A stretch of DNA of 23,250 bases from positions 1-23,250 of the forward strand of contig JAJYTL010000013.1 of assembly GCA_021793055.1 (NCBI GenBank). The letters run 5' to 3'. Under the pieces are notes generated by a model. That model had not been told where the DNA came from. It made no database searches and saw only the letters and a program-made list of their open reading frames with translations. The stretch comes from Pseudomonadota bacterium (lineage in GTDB: Bacteria; Pseudomonadota; Alphaproteobacteria; Ferrovibrionales; Ferrovibrionaceae). Below are positions 15,511-22,743 of this stretch, in pieces (position 1 is the stretch's first letter; each line of letters starts with the position of its first letter). Both the position numbers and the translations under genes were made by a program.

Positions 15511-16203
15511 ATGACCGTGGCTCGCGCCCCGCTCATGACCGGTTTTCAGAGATCGAAACTTTACGACGTCGCCGCGGCCTCGCCTCTGATCCTGTGGTGC
15601 GGCCTCGGCATCTGGCGCCTCGCCCCGAAGATCGCACACGAATGCGCGGCGCTCGGCGCACGTTTTTCCGCCGCTCCGGCCTTGGGCATCCTGCCGCAGG
15701 TCGCGACCCTCGCCTTCCTCGGCCTACAGATCGCGTTGTTTCTGATCCGTCACCTGCCTGAAGCGAAGGCGGACGGCTTCCGCCCGCGGCTTGCGGCCCT
15801 GATCGGCAGCAACCTTCAGATCGTCTTCCTCGCGCTGCCGCGGGTCTCCGCCAGCCTGCCCGTGACCGTCATCTCTTTCGCCCTGGTGATCGTCGGAACC
15901 AGCGGCGCGATCTATGCGGCCGCATGGCTTGGACGGTCCTTCAGCATCTTTCCGCAAGCTCGCCGACTCGTCCTCTCAGGACCCTACCGCTACCTGCGTC
16001 ATCCGCTCTATCTCGCCGAGATGACGGCCACGGCGGACGCGATGCTGCAATTCGCCATGCCCTAGTCGCTCGCCATCGCGCTCGCGTGCTTCGTCGCGCA
16101 GTTTCCCCGCATGCATTACGAGGAACGGGTGCTCGCCGAAGCCTACCCCGACTATAACGATCATGCGGCCCGAACCTGGCGGCTGATCCCCTGCGTCTAT
16201 TGA
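15511..16203 (+). pseudogene. Isoprenylcysteine carboxyl methyltransferase (ICMT/PEMT) family gene with an in-frame TAG
   Basis: The reading frame encodes a small membrane methyltransferase of the ICMT family, with several hydrophobic helices and the SAM-binding segment VLSGPYRYLRHPLYLAE at about residues 155-171. It is interrupted by a TAG at 16063-16065. In the same frame the next 45 codons read SLAIALACFVAQFPRMHYEERVLAEAYPDY and on to WRLIPCVY before TGA at 16201. That is the conserved C-terminal part of this family (the RMHYEERVL active-site glutamates and a final RLIP). A single TGG-to-TAG change would explain it. TAG is an ordinary stop in this genome (coxC, the GH88-like gene and the regulator end with it), so recoding is unlikely. 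The start is uncertain: TTG 15481, ATG 15511 or ATG 15535; the last also fits homologues. Confidence 0.75.
16063..16065 (+). other. In-frame amber codon inside the methyltransferase gene
   Basis: TAG separates LQFAMP from SLAIALAC in an otherwise continuous family sequence. No frame change is needed to continue, which points to a point mutation, a base-calling error or, less likely, readthrough. Confidence 0.85.
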
Positions 16204-16215
16204 CGCCGCAGCACG

Positions 16216-17880
16216 TCACGGCTTGATCAGGACCGCGCCCTTTTCCATCGGTTGCACCAGCCGGCCGTAAATCGCGAGCCAACCGCGCTCGGACGTCGGC
16301 GGCGGCGGTTGCCACGCCGCTTGCCGGCGCTGCAACTCCGCCGCCGTGACATCGAACTCGATCCGCCGCGCGCCAAGGTCGACGCGAATGCGGTCGCCGT
16401 CGCACACCAACGCGAGCGGCCCGCCATCGGCCGCCTCCGGCATCACCTGACCGATGATAAGCCCGCGGTTGAGACCCGAGAGCTCGCCGTCGGTAACCAC
16501 CGCGACGGCGCCGGAAAGCCCGGCGCCATTAAGCGCCGCGGCAAAACTGCAAGCGAATACAGTGCCTGGCCCACCGCGTGGACCGAGATAGCGCAAAACC
16601 ACCACGTCGCCTGGCTGAATTTCGTGACGGCCGAGTGCCTTGATCGCCGCATCCTCGCCTTCGTAGACCCGCGCGACGCCGGAAAAGACATGGCGATCCG
16701 GCGGCACCGCCGCGAGCTTGACGATCGCGCCGTTCGGCGCAAGGTTGCCGCGGATGATGGCCAAGCCCGGCATGTCCCGATAGGGCTTGGACGGCGGGCG
16801 CAGGATTTCCGCGTCCACGGCGACGTCATCGGCCAAAACTTGAGCAATGCTCTTGCCCGAGACGCTCAACGCCGTCGGGTCGAGCCGCGCCACGATCTGC
16901 TTCATCGCGCCGCGGGCGCCGCCGGCGCGTTCGAGATCCTCGGTCGGATGCGGACCGTTCGGGCGGATGCCGCAGATCAATACCGCGCCAGGCGCGCGCC
17001 GCTCGAACAGCGCGATCACGTCGAGATCGAGCCCCGCCTCGCAAGCGATCGCTGTGAGGTGGCGAACCGAATTCACCGAGCCGCCGATGGCCAAGTCGAG
17101 CTCGATCGCATTGGTGAAGGCCGCGGCGGTCAGGATCTGTCGTGGGCGCAAACCGGCATGGACCATCTCGACGACGCGCCGGCTGGCGGCTTCGGCATCC
17201 GACAGCATCTTCGCGCTGCCGGCGCGAACCGGGGCGCTGCCGGGCAAGGCCATGCCCAGCGCCTCGGCCAGAATCTGCATGGTATTTGCGGTTCCAAGAC
17301 CGGCGCAGACCCCGGGACCGACGATCGCATGCTCGGTCATCTCGCGCAGATCGTCGAGGCTGATCAGGCCGGCGGCCACGGCGCCGACCGCCTCATAGAC
17401 ATCGTCGATATCCACCGCCGCGCCGCGGCACTGCCCGCCGCCCTGGTAGCCGCAAGGCACGATGATGGACGGAATGTTGAGCCGTGCCGCCGCCATCAGG
17501 TGCGCCGGCGTCGTCTTGTCGCAGGACGACAGGCAGATCATGCCGTCAAGCTCGGCGCCTTCCACCATGACCTCGATATCGTTGACGATCAGATCGCGCG
17601 TCGGCATCAAGTAGCGCGCCTTCTTGCCGGCGCTGGTCACAAAGTCGCTCGGTGCCGCCGTGCGGATCTCGAAGGGAAGCCCACCCGCCTTGCGGATCGC
17701 CTCCTGAACCGTCTTGGAAACGGCGTCGAGGTGTATGTAGCAAACCGAGAGGGTCGACGATGAATTGACGACCGCGATCTTCGGCTTGTCGAAGTCCTCC
17801 GGCGCGATCCCCATCGCCCGCCACTGCGCCCGCCGAACCGCCCATCGCGTGCTTCCGATTTCGAAATTGCTCCGCAGCAT
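16216..17880 (-). CDS. IlvD/Edd family dehydratase (dihydroxy-acid or sugar-acid dehydratase)
   Basis: This 554-residue iron-sulfur dehydratase has the family cysteines: C47 (STLSVCYIHL), C120 in the SSCDK motif (with D121 and K122, the carbamylatable lysine), and C192 in GVCAGLGTANTM. The C-terminal half shows the conserved NGAIVKLA, the YEGEDAAI region, VVLRYLGPRGGPG and DGELSG segments. Enzymes of this family dehydrate 2,3-dihydroxy acids, either in branched-chain amino acid synthesis or in breakdown of arabinonate, xylonate, gluconate and similar sugar acids. The third motif (VCAGLGTANTM) departs from the IlvD form GACGGMYTANTM. The gene lies 4 bp after a GH88-like hydrolase, so a sugar-acid substrate is more likely than valine synthesis. 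The specificity remains open. Confidence 0.88.
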   Translation of the reverse strand: MLRSNFEIGSTRWAVRRAQWRAMGIAPEDFDKPKIAVVNSSSTLSVCYIHLDAVSKTVQEAIRKAGGLPFEIRTAAPSDFVTSAGKKARYLMPTRDLIVNDIEVMVEGAELDGMICLSSCDKTTPAHLMAAARLNIPSIIVPCGYQGGGQCRGAAVDIDDVYEAVGAVAAGLISLDDLREMTEHAIVGPGVCAGLGTANTMQILAEALGMALPGSAPVRAGSAKMLSDAEAASRRVVEMVHAGLRPRQILTAAAFTNAIELDLAIGGSVNSVRHLTAIACEAGLDLDVIALFERRAPGAVLICGIRPNGPHPTEDLERAGGARGAMKQIVARLDPTALSVSGKSIAQVLADDVAVDAEILRPPSKPYRDMPGLAIIRGNLAPNGAIVKLAAVPPDRHVFSGVARVYEGEDAAIKALGRHEIQPGDVVVLRYLGPRGGPGTVFACSFAAALNGAGLSGAVAVVTDGELSGLNRGLIIGQVMPEAADGGPLALVCDGDRIRVDLGARRIEFDVTAAELQRRQAAWQPPPPTSERGWLAIYGRLVQPMEKGAVLIKP

Positions 17881-17884
17881 CGCC

Positions 17885-19039
17885 CTACACCGCCAATGGT
17901 GAAAGTCGCCCCGCCAGCACCTGGAGGGCCTCGAACAGATAATAATCGCCCCAGATAAGCTCGTTCCGCGTCGCCAGCCCGATGCGCGGGTTGTAGCAAC
18001 CCTGCGTCAGGATTCCCGGTGGTCGCCGATCTTCCGCGTCGGTCGGCGTGAGGTAGCCGGCGACCAAAGCCTGCACGGTGTCTTCCGCGGCCTCCCGGTA
18101 GCGTTGCCCGCGCGCGCGATCGGGCGCCAACGCGGCCAGTTTCAGAAGCGCGGCGGCGGCGATGGCCGTCGCGGACGTGTCGCGAAAGGTATTCGGGATC
18201 GCCGGATCGTCGAAATCCCAGTACGCGACGTTATCAACGGGTACGCGAGCCAGCCACCATTCGGCCGTCATCTCGGCTGCCTCGAGAAACGCCCGCTCGC
18301 CCGGAATCCAGCGCGCCGCGAGCACGTAAGCCAGCATGCCCCATGCCTGCGCGCGCCCCCACGTGCTGCGCTCGGAATAACCCTTGTGTGTATAACGCCG
18401 GAGCACGGCTCCGGTCTGCTTGTCGAAGGTCGCGGATTGGCCGACGGAACCGTCCTCCCGGACGCAAAAATCGATATGCCTGAGCGCATGCTCGCGCGCG
18501 ATGCGGCGACAGCTCTCGTCGCCGGTTTTCTCGCTGGCCCAAGCCAGCAGGCCACAGATCGACCCCACCGCGTCGATGCTGGCCTCGCCGTCGCCGACAT
18601 CGGAGGCTTCCTCCGCCTCACCGCCGAGAGGGAGAACCTGTGCGCGCGCGTTGTACATCGCCGCGAGGCCGCGCGCGCCCTCGAGGCCGATGGCCTGCCC
18701 GTTCGGATCGTTACACAGAATGTCGCCGAGCGCGGCACCATAATAGAAGAGAAAGCTCCGGAAGATCGTGTCCGACGACGCCCGCGGCCGCAACGCGGCG
18801 CACCAGCGTGCCGCCCATTCCCGATAGCGCGGCTCGGCGGTATCTGCGCTGGCCAGCCAAAGCTCCCCTACCCAATGGCCGCCGGTCCAATCTCCGGCCG
18901 GAGATGTCGTCCACGATCCCGTATCGGGATCGCCATAATGCGGGAAACCCGCCGCCAAGCTCGTCGCGGTGGTCTCGATCCGCCGCAACATGCTGCCGAT
19001 GGCATCCTGCCATGACACGTCCGGAGATCGTTTTGCCAT
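17885..19039 (-). CDS. Glycoside hydrolase family 88-like (unsaturated glucuronyl hydrolase-like) protein
   Basis: This 384-residue protein has the alpha6/alpha6-barrel signatures of GH88: DWTGGHWVGELWLA (50-63), EASIDAVGS (152-160, with D156 matching the second catalytic aspartate), YSERSTWGRAQAWGM (221-235), YWDFDDP...DTSATAIAAAALL (273-299) and NELIWGDYYLFEAL (359-372). GH88 enzymes hydrate unsaturated uronic acids released by polysaccharide lyases. The first catalytic aspartate normally sits in an HDxGF motif; here the matching stretch reads TIFRSFLFYY (91-100), so this residue may be missing or displaced. No signal peptide is visible, so it is probably cytoplasmic. The ATG at 19039 follows a GGGGGAGGGG site. 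It leads a two-gene operon with the IlvD/Edd dehydratase. Confidence 0.85.
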   Translation of the reverse strand: MAKRSPDVSWQDAIGSMLRRIETTATSLAAGFPHYGDPDTGSWTTSPAGDWTGGHWVGELWLASADTAEPRYREWAARWCAALRPRASSDTIFRSFLFYYGAALGDILCNDPNGQAIGLEGARGLAAMYNARAQVLPLGGEAEEASDVGDGEASIDAVGSICGLLAWASEKTGDESCRRIAREHALRHIDFCVREDGSVGQSATFDKQTGAVLRRYTHKGYSERSTWGRAQAWGMLAYVLAARWIPGERAFLEAAEMTAEWWLARVPVDNVAYWDFDDPAIPNTFRDTSATAIAAAALLKLAALAPDRARGQRYREAAEDTVQALVAGYLTPTDAEDRRPPGILTQGCYNPRIGLATRNELIWGDYYLFEALQVLAGRLSPLAV

Positions 19040-19107
19040 CCCCTCCCCCGCCTCAAGACCCCTTCGAGCGAAAGCTCATGCCCAAGTCATTGCAACGGCA
19101 CATGGAC

Positions 19108-19136
19108 ACGATTTGGACCGATCGATCCCAAATCGT
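19108..19136. promoter_or_regulatory. 29-bp operator-like dyad upstream of the GH88-like gene
   Basis: ACGATTTGG (19108-19116) and CCAAATCGT (19128-19136) are perfect 9-bp inverted repeats around an 11-bp centre that contains GATCGATC. The dyad lies about 70 bp before the GH88-like start and 90 bp after the cyclase stop on the same strand. No T-run follows on the minus strand, so an operator is more likely than a terminator. The regulator is unknown. Confidence 0.5.
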
Positions 19137-19225
19137 CGTGTGCAAGCCAGAACTCTGGCCTGCTTCTGAAGCGCGCGTCAAGACTCCGGCAGGCGCAGAC
19201 CCGCCGCTCGCGCAAGATCGCCGTT

Positions 19226-20497
19226 CTATACCGGCGGCGCGAAAAGCTCGTGCGGCTGATCGAGGCCGCAAAGCCGATGACAGCCGAGGGACAGCAATCG
19301 ACCGCCATAGGCGCGGGCGAAGTCGTCGCTCACCACCAGCGGGCGGTCGAGGAATTTTGCCATCCCCTCCATCCGGCTCACCAGGTTGACGGCCGGACCG
19401 ATGACCGTGAAGTCGAGCCGATCGGCGGCACCGACATTACCGTAGATCACCGTGCCGTAATGAAGCGCGACGACAATTTCGAGCGGCAACCCGCCATCCG
19501 GCTCTATCACGTCCTGCATGGCGGCCACGGCGGCCAGCGCCTCCTGCGCCGCCACCAAGGCGCTCGCTGTCGCCGCCGTCGCCGCCTCGGCGTTATCCAC
19601 GGGAAAGATCGCGAGCAGGCCGTCGCCGACGAATTTCAGCACCTCGCCGCCATGGGCCGTGATCGCTTGGGCCTGGCGGTCGAAGAGCTTGTTCAAAAGC
19701 GCGATCACCGCGTCGCCGGGCAGATGATCGGACAGATGCGTGAAACGGCGAAGATCGGAAGACCACAATACCGCCGAGATCGCCTCGCCCGCGCCGCGGC
19801 GGATCTGCCCTGCCAGGACCTTGCTTCCGGTCTGGGAGCCGAGATAAGCCCGGAGCACGTTTTCCGCAATGCGGCGCTGGCTGTGCATATCCGCCACGAT
19901 CGACAGGCGATCGGAAATTCGGATCAGATCCGCGATCTCGCGGTCCGAGAACCCGCCCGGACGATCGCTGACATAGGCCGCCATATATCTGTGGCTGCCA
20001 AACGCGCTGGCGACGGGAAGCGCGTAATAATCCGTGGCGCCGACCGCCCGCAACTCGTGCAGGATGGGAAAATCCAGCTTGGCCGCCGGCCCCTCGAGCC
20101 GGCGGCGCAACACTTCGGCGCCGATCTGGACGCGCGCCACCGGATTTATCTCGTAAGGAAAGAGATCGACGACCTCATGCGTGATCATAATTTCCCGCGT
20201 CGCGGCGGTCGTCCGCCACCAGAGATAGGTATTGCCGACGAACTGCGGATGAAGCGTCCCCCCATGCAAGCTCACCCGCAGCAGCGGCAGGCCGGCTGCC
20301 ATCAGGCGCCACGCGTATTCATCGATGGCTTCGACGCATGTCTCCAACCGTCGCGCGCCGCCGATCAGCCACTCGCCGATGGCATCCATCGTGTCGTGCG
20401 ACGGGCGCTCGGCGGGCGGGCGCGCCACCACCGCCGTGGTGATGACGTTCTGTCCCTCGACGAGCACCGAGGGCCGTTGCGGCACCTTATCGTCCAC
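19226..20497 (-). CDS. Class III adenylate cyclase with an N-terminal sensor-like region
   Basis: This 423-residue protein makes cyclic AMP from ATP, judged by its C-terminal CHD domain (about 240-420). The metal aspartates are D248 (WSSDLRRFT) and D292 (KFVGDG). The adenine-specifying pair is K288 and D362 (LDFTVIG); the transition-state N371 and R375 lie in NLVSR. A K/D pair indicates an adenylate rather than a guanylate cyclase. Residues 35-235 form a soluble region without membrane segments; the part near 165-215 (HRYMAAYVSDRPGGFSDREIADL) resembles GAF-like sensors of related cyclases. The start is GTG at 20497 with an AGAGGA site. The signal it detects cannot be told. It is transcribed divergently from a thioesterase gene. 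Confidence 0.9.
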   Translation of the reverse strand: MDDKVPQRPSVLVEGQNVITTAVVARPPAERPSHDTMDAIGEWLIGGARRLETCVEAIDEYAWRLMAAGLPLLRVSLHGGTLHPQFVGNTYLWWRTTAATREIMITHEVVDLFPYEINPVARVQIGAEVLRRRLEGPAAKLDFPILHELRAVGATDYYALPVASAFGSHRYMAAYVSDRPGGFSDREIADLIRISDRLSIVADMHSQRRIAENVLRAYLGSQTGSKVLAGQIRRGAGEAISAVLWSSDLRRFTHLSDHLPGDAVIALLNKLFDRQAQAITAHGGEVLKFVGDGLLAIFPVDNAEAATAATASALVAAQEALAAVAAMQDVIEPDGGLPLEIVVALHYGTVIYGNVGAADRLDFTVIGPAVNLVSRMEGMAKFLDRPLVVSDDFARAYGGRLLSLGCHRLCGLDQPHELFAPPV

Positions 20498-20651
20498 CCG
20501 TCCAATCCTCTGTCTGCGAAAAATACACGCTATGTCGGATTTTCGCGTTCGGCAACCGCGCCCGGCCGCTTTGGGTATGCTCGCGATAAGCTGTTGCCTA
20601 TTATAGTGTCATCGACCGACGCCGAAGGCGCTAGAGATCAGGAGCCATGCC

Positions 20652-21128
20652 ATGACCATCCAAGATATGTCGCCCGCCGCCAGCGAAGCTGACGACGCGC
20701 CAGCAGGGCTTTCCGGCCTGGCGCAACTCCGCGCCCTGGCCGCGGCCGGCGGCCGACCGGCAATGGCGGCGACGCTTGGATTCGACTTCGCGGAAATCGA
20801 GGAAGGCCGCGTTGCCTTCGCCGGCACGCCGGGTCCCCACCTCTATAACCCGCTCGGCACGGTACACGGCGGCTACGCAGCCACCTTGCTCGATTCTGCC
20901 TGTGGTTGCGCCGTGCATTCCCGGCTCGCGCCCGGCCAGGCCTACACCACGCTTGAAATCAAGATCGCCTATCATCGCGCCATGACGGCGGAGACGGGGT
21001 TGGTACGCGCCGAGGGCACGGTGATCTCCTTCGGCCGCCGCACCGCCTTCGCGGAGGCACGTCTGACCGACGCATCGGGCCGCGTCTACGCCACCGCCAC
21101 CTCCACCCTGCTAATCATGTCCGCCTGA
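20652..21128 (+). CDS. PaaI-family (hotdog fold) acyl-CoA thioesterase
   Basis: This 158-residue hotdog-fold thioesterase of the PaaI/YdiI type probably hydrolyses an aryl- or acyl-CoA in the cytoplasm. The signature helix segment is NPLGTVHGGYAATLLDSACGCAVHS (66-90), including HGG at 72-74 and D81. The following strands YTTLEIKIAYHRAMTAETG and VISFGRRTAFAEARLTD are typical. The ATG at 20652 has GGAG seven bases upstream. The natural CoA ester is unknown. PaaI proteins often relieve CoA trapping in aromatic degradation, which would fit the pob/pca genes 18 kb away, but no direct link is visible. Confidence 0.9.
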   Translation: MTIQDMSPAASEADDAPAGLSGLAQLRALAAAGGRPAMAATLGFDFAEIEEGRVAFAGTPGPHLYNPLGTVHGGYAATLLDSACGCAVHSRLAPGQAYTTLEIKIAYHRAMTAETGLVRAEGTVISFGRRTAFAEARLTDASGRVYATATSTLLIMSA

Positions 21129-21506
21129 TCGAAATCGGATCGGCCCCAATCGGCGGATACCGAAACAGCCCGCTCATTCAATAGGATGGCGGGTTGCGCC
21201 TAGTCCCGCGCCGATTCCCGTGACTGGATCGGCGGCGCCGCGCCCCGCGGACGCCACGCGACGCCGCTGTACCGACGCGACAACCGCCGCGATCGGCATA
21301 GCGGATCATTTTTCAAGCAGCTGCCCTCGCCTTGGGCGTCGTCTTTCATATCGTGACGCGGTCCGATTTCGCTGCCGGCGCATTTCATATGTCAAATATC
21401 ACGACACCGCCGCTCGCCGGACCACGAGATACCCAACCCCGCGATGCCTGGCATGCATGTTGCAGCGCGATCTCGCAGTTGCCCAACTGGAAAGCGAGAC
21501 GCGAAC
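21129..21506. other. Intergenic region with the nitrogen-type promoter
   Basis: These 378 bp lie between the thioesterase and the amide/urea binding-protein gene. No convincing gene was found. The 3' part carries a sigma-54 promoter (21449-21464). Upstream of it, TTTCATAT occurs twice, at 21344-21351 and 21383-21390 (39 bp apart), which could be activator contacts. No clear NtrC site was recognised by eye. No terminator hairpin with a T-run was seen behind the thioesterase gene. Confidence 0.6.
21449..21464 (+). promoter_or_regulatory. Sigma-54 (RpoN) promoter
   Basis: TGGCATG-CATG-TTGCA fits the consensus TGGCAYR-N4-TTGCW at every defined base, with GG at 21450-21451 (-24) and GC at 21462-21463 (-12). 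Transcription would start near 21475, about 30 bases before the binding-protein ATG at 21507. This also rules out the upstream in-frame ATG at 21444. An enhancer-binding activator such as NtrC is expected. Confidence 0.8.
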
Positions 21507-22739
21507 ATGCCGCTGACACGAAGACGCCTTCTTCAACTCGGGTCCGGGGCTGCCGTTGCGCCCCTGGCCGCCCCATTTGTTGCCCGTGCCGCCGAGCCTA
21601 TCAAGGTCGGGAGCCTTCTCGACTTGTCGGGACCGATCGGCAGCACCGGTCAGCCCATGTACGACGCCATCCGCATCGCGGTCAACGAGGTGAACGGCGC
21701 CGGTGGTCTGCTTGGGCGAAAGGTCAAACTGATCAACTACGACACCCAGTCCACCATCGCCCTCTACTCGCAATATGCCCAGCGCCTCGCCCTGCAGGAT
21801 CGCGTCGACGTCGTGCATGGCGGCATCACTTCGGCCTCGCGCGAAGCGATCCGGCCGATATTCGACCGTTATCGCACCCTCTACTTCTACAACGTCCTTT
21901 ATGAAGGCGGGGTTTGCGACATCGACTGCTACTGCACCGGCACGACGCCGGCGCAAACCGTGAGCAAGCTGGTCGAGTACTCGCTGAAAACCTGGGGCAA
22001 GAAGGTCTACATCATCGCCGCCGACTACAACTATGGCCAGATCACCGCCAAGTGGATGGCGAAATACGCGCGTGATGGCGGCGGCGTGGTTCAGGCGGTC
22101 GAATTCTTCCCCCTCGACGTGACCTCCTTCACCGCCAGTATCAGCAAGATCGAAGCGGCGAAACCGGACGCCATCCTGTCGGCCCTGGTCGGCTCGAACC
22201 ACACGGCGTTCTACCGGCAGTGGGCGGCGGCCGGCATGAAAAGCAAAATCCCGATCGCCTCGACGACCTTTGGCCTCGTCAACGAGCTCGCCACTCTCGA
22301 TCCCGCCGTCACCGCCGGAATCGTGACTGGATATGGCTACTTCCAGGAATTGCAAACGCCGCGAAACAAAGCGTTTGTCAGCACGATTCACAAGAAGTTC
22401 GGGTCCAAGGTTCCCTATATCGGCGAACCCGCGGCGACGACGTACGAAGGCTTCCATCTCTGGGCCAAAGGAGTGCAGAAAGCGGGATCGCTAAACCGCG
22501 CCAAGGTGATCAAGGCCTTGGACAGCGGCATCTCGATCGTCGGCCCCTCCGGGCCGGTGGCGCTCGACCCTGCCTCCCACCAAACCATCCGCAACGCCTA
22601 TCTCGGCAAGGCGGTCGGGCGCGAGTGGAAGGTTATCGCCTCCTACCCGCACCAAGAGCCGGCTGATACCCAAGCGGTCTGCAATCTCATCAAGCACCCG
22701 CGTACCGACAAGCAATTCGTCATCGACACGAAGATCTAA
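21507..22739 (+). CDS. Urea/short-chain amide-type ABC transporter substrate-binding protein, Tat-exported
   Basis: This 410-residue periplasmic binding protein of the Leu/Ile/Val-binding superfamily belongs to the amide/urea branch (FmdD, AmiC, UrtA-like). The N-terminus TRRRLLQLGSGAAVAPLAAPFVARA is a twin-arginine signal with cleavage near residue 28. The mature protein opens with IKVGSLLDLSGPIGSTGQPM, and the LYEGGVCDIDCYCTG (about 152-166) and YIIAADYNYGQ segments are typical of amide/urea binders. The start at 21507 lies downstream of the sigma-54 promoter. The permease gene begins four bases after the stop codon. The substrate is urea or a short amide by homology; the sequence alone does not decide which. 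Confidence 0.88.
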   Translation: MPLTRRRLLQLGSGAAVAPLAAPFVARAAEPIKVGSLLDLSGPIGSTGQPMYDAIRIAVNEVNGAGGLLGRKVKLINYDTQSTIALYSQYAQRLALQDRVDVVHGGITSASREAIRPIFDRYRTLYFYNVLYEGGVCDIDCYCTGTTPAQTVSKLVEYSLKTWGKKVYIIAADYNYGQITAKWMAKYARDGGGVVQAVEFFPLDVTSFTASISKIEAAKPDAILSALVGSNHTAFYRQWAAAGMKSKIPIASTTFGLVNELATLDPAVTAGIVTGYGYFQELQTPRNKAFVSTIHKKFGSKVPYIGEPAATTYEGFHLWAKGVQKAGSLNRAKVIKALDSGISIVGPSGPVALDPASHQTIRNAYLGKAVGREWKVIASYPHQEPADTQAVCNLIKHPRTDKQFVIDTKI

Positions 22740-22743
22740 CACC

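Noticed and set aside
16063..16065. The amber codon as a recoded amino acid (for example pyrrolysine)
   Set aside because: TAG ends several intact genes in this window, no recoding genes or structures are visible, and the family has no special residue there.
19250..20692. A plus-strand open frame of 480 codons
   Set aside because: It is antisense to the adenylate cyclase, whose catalytic residues are all in place. The frame has no recognisable domain.
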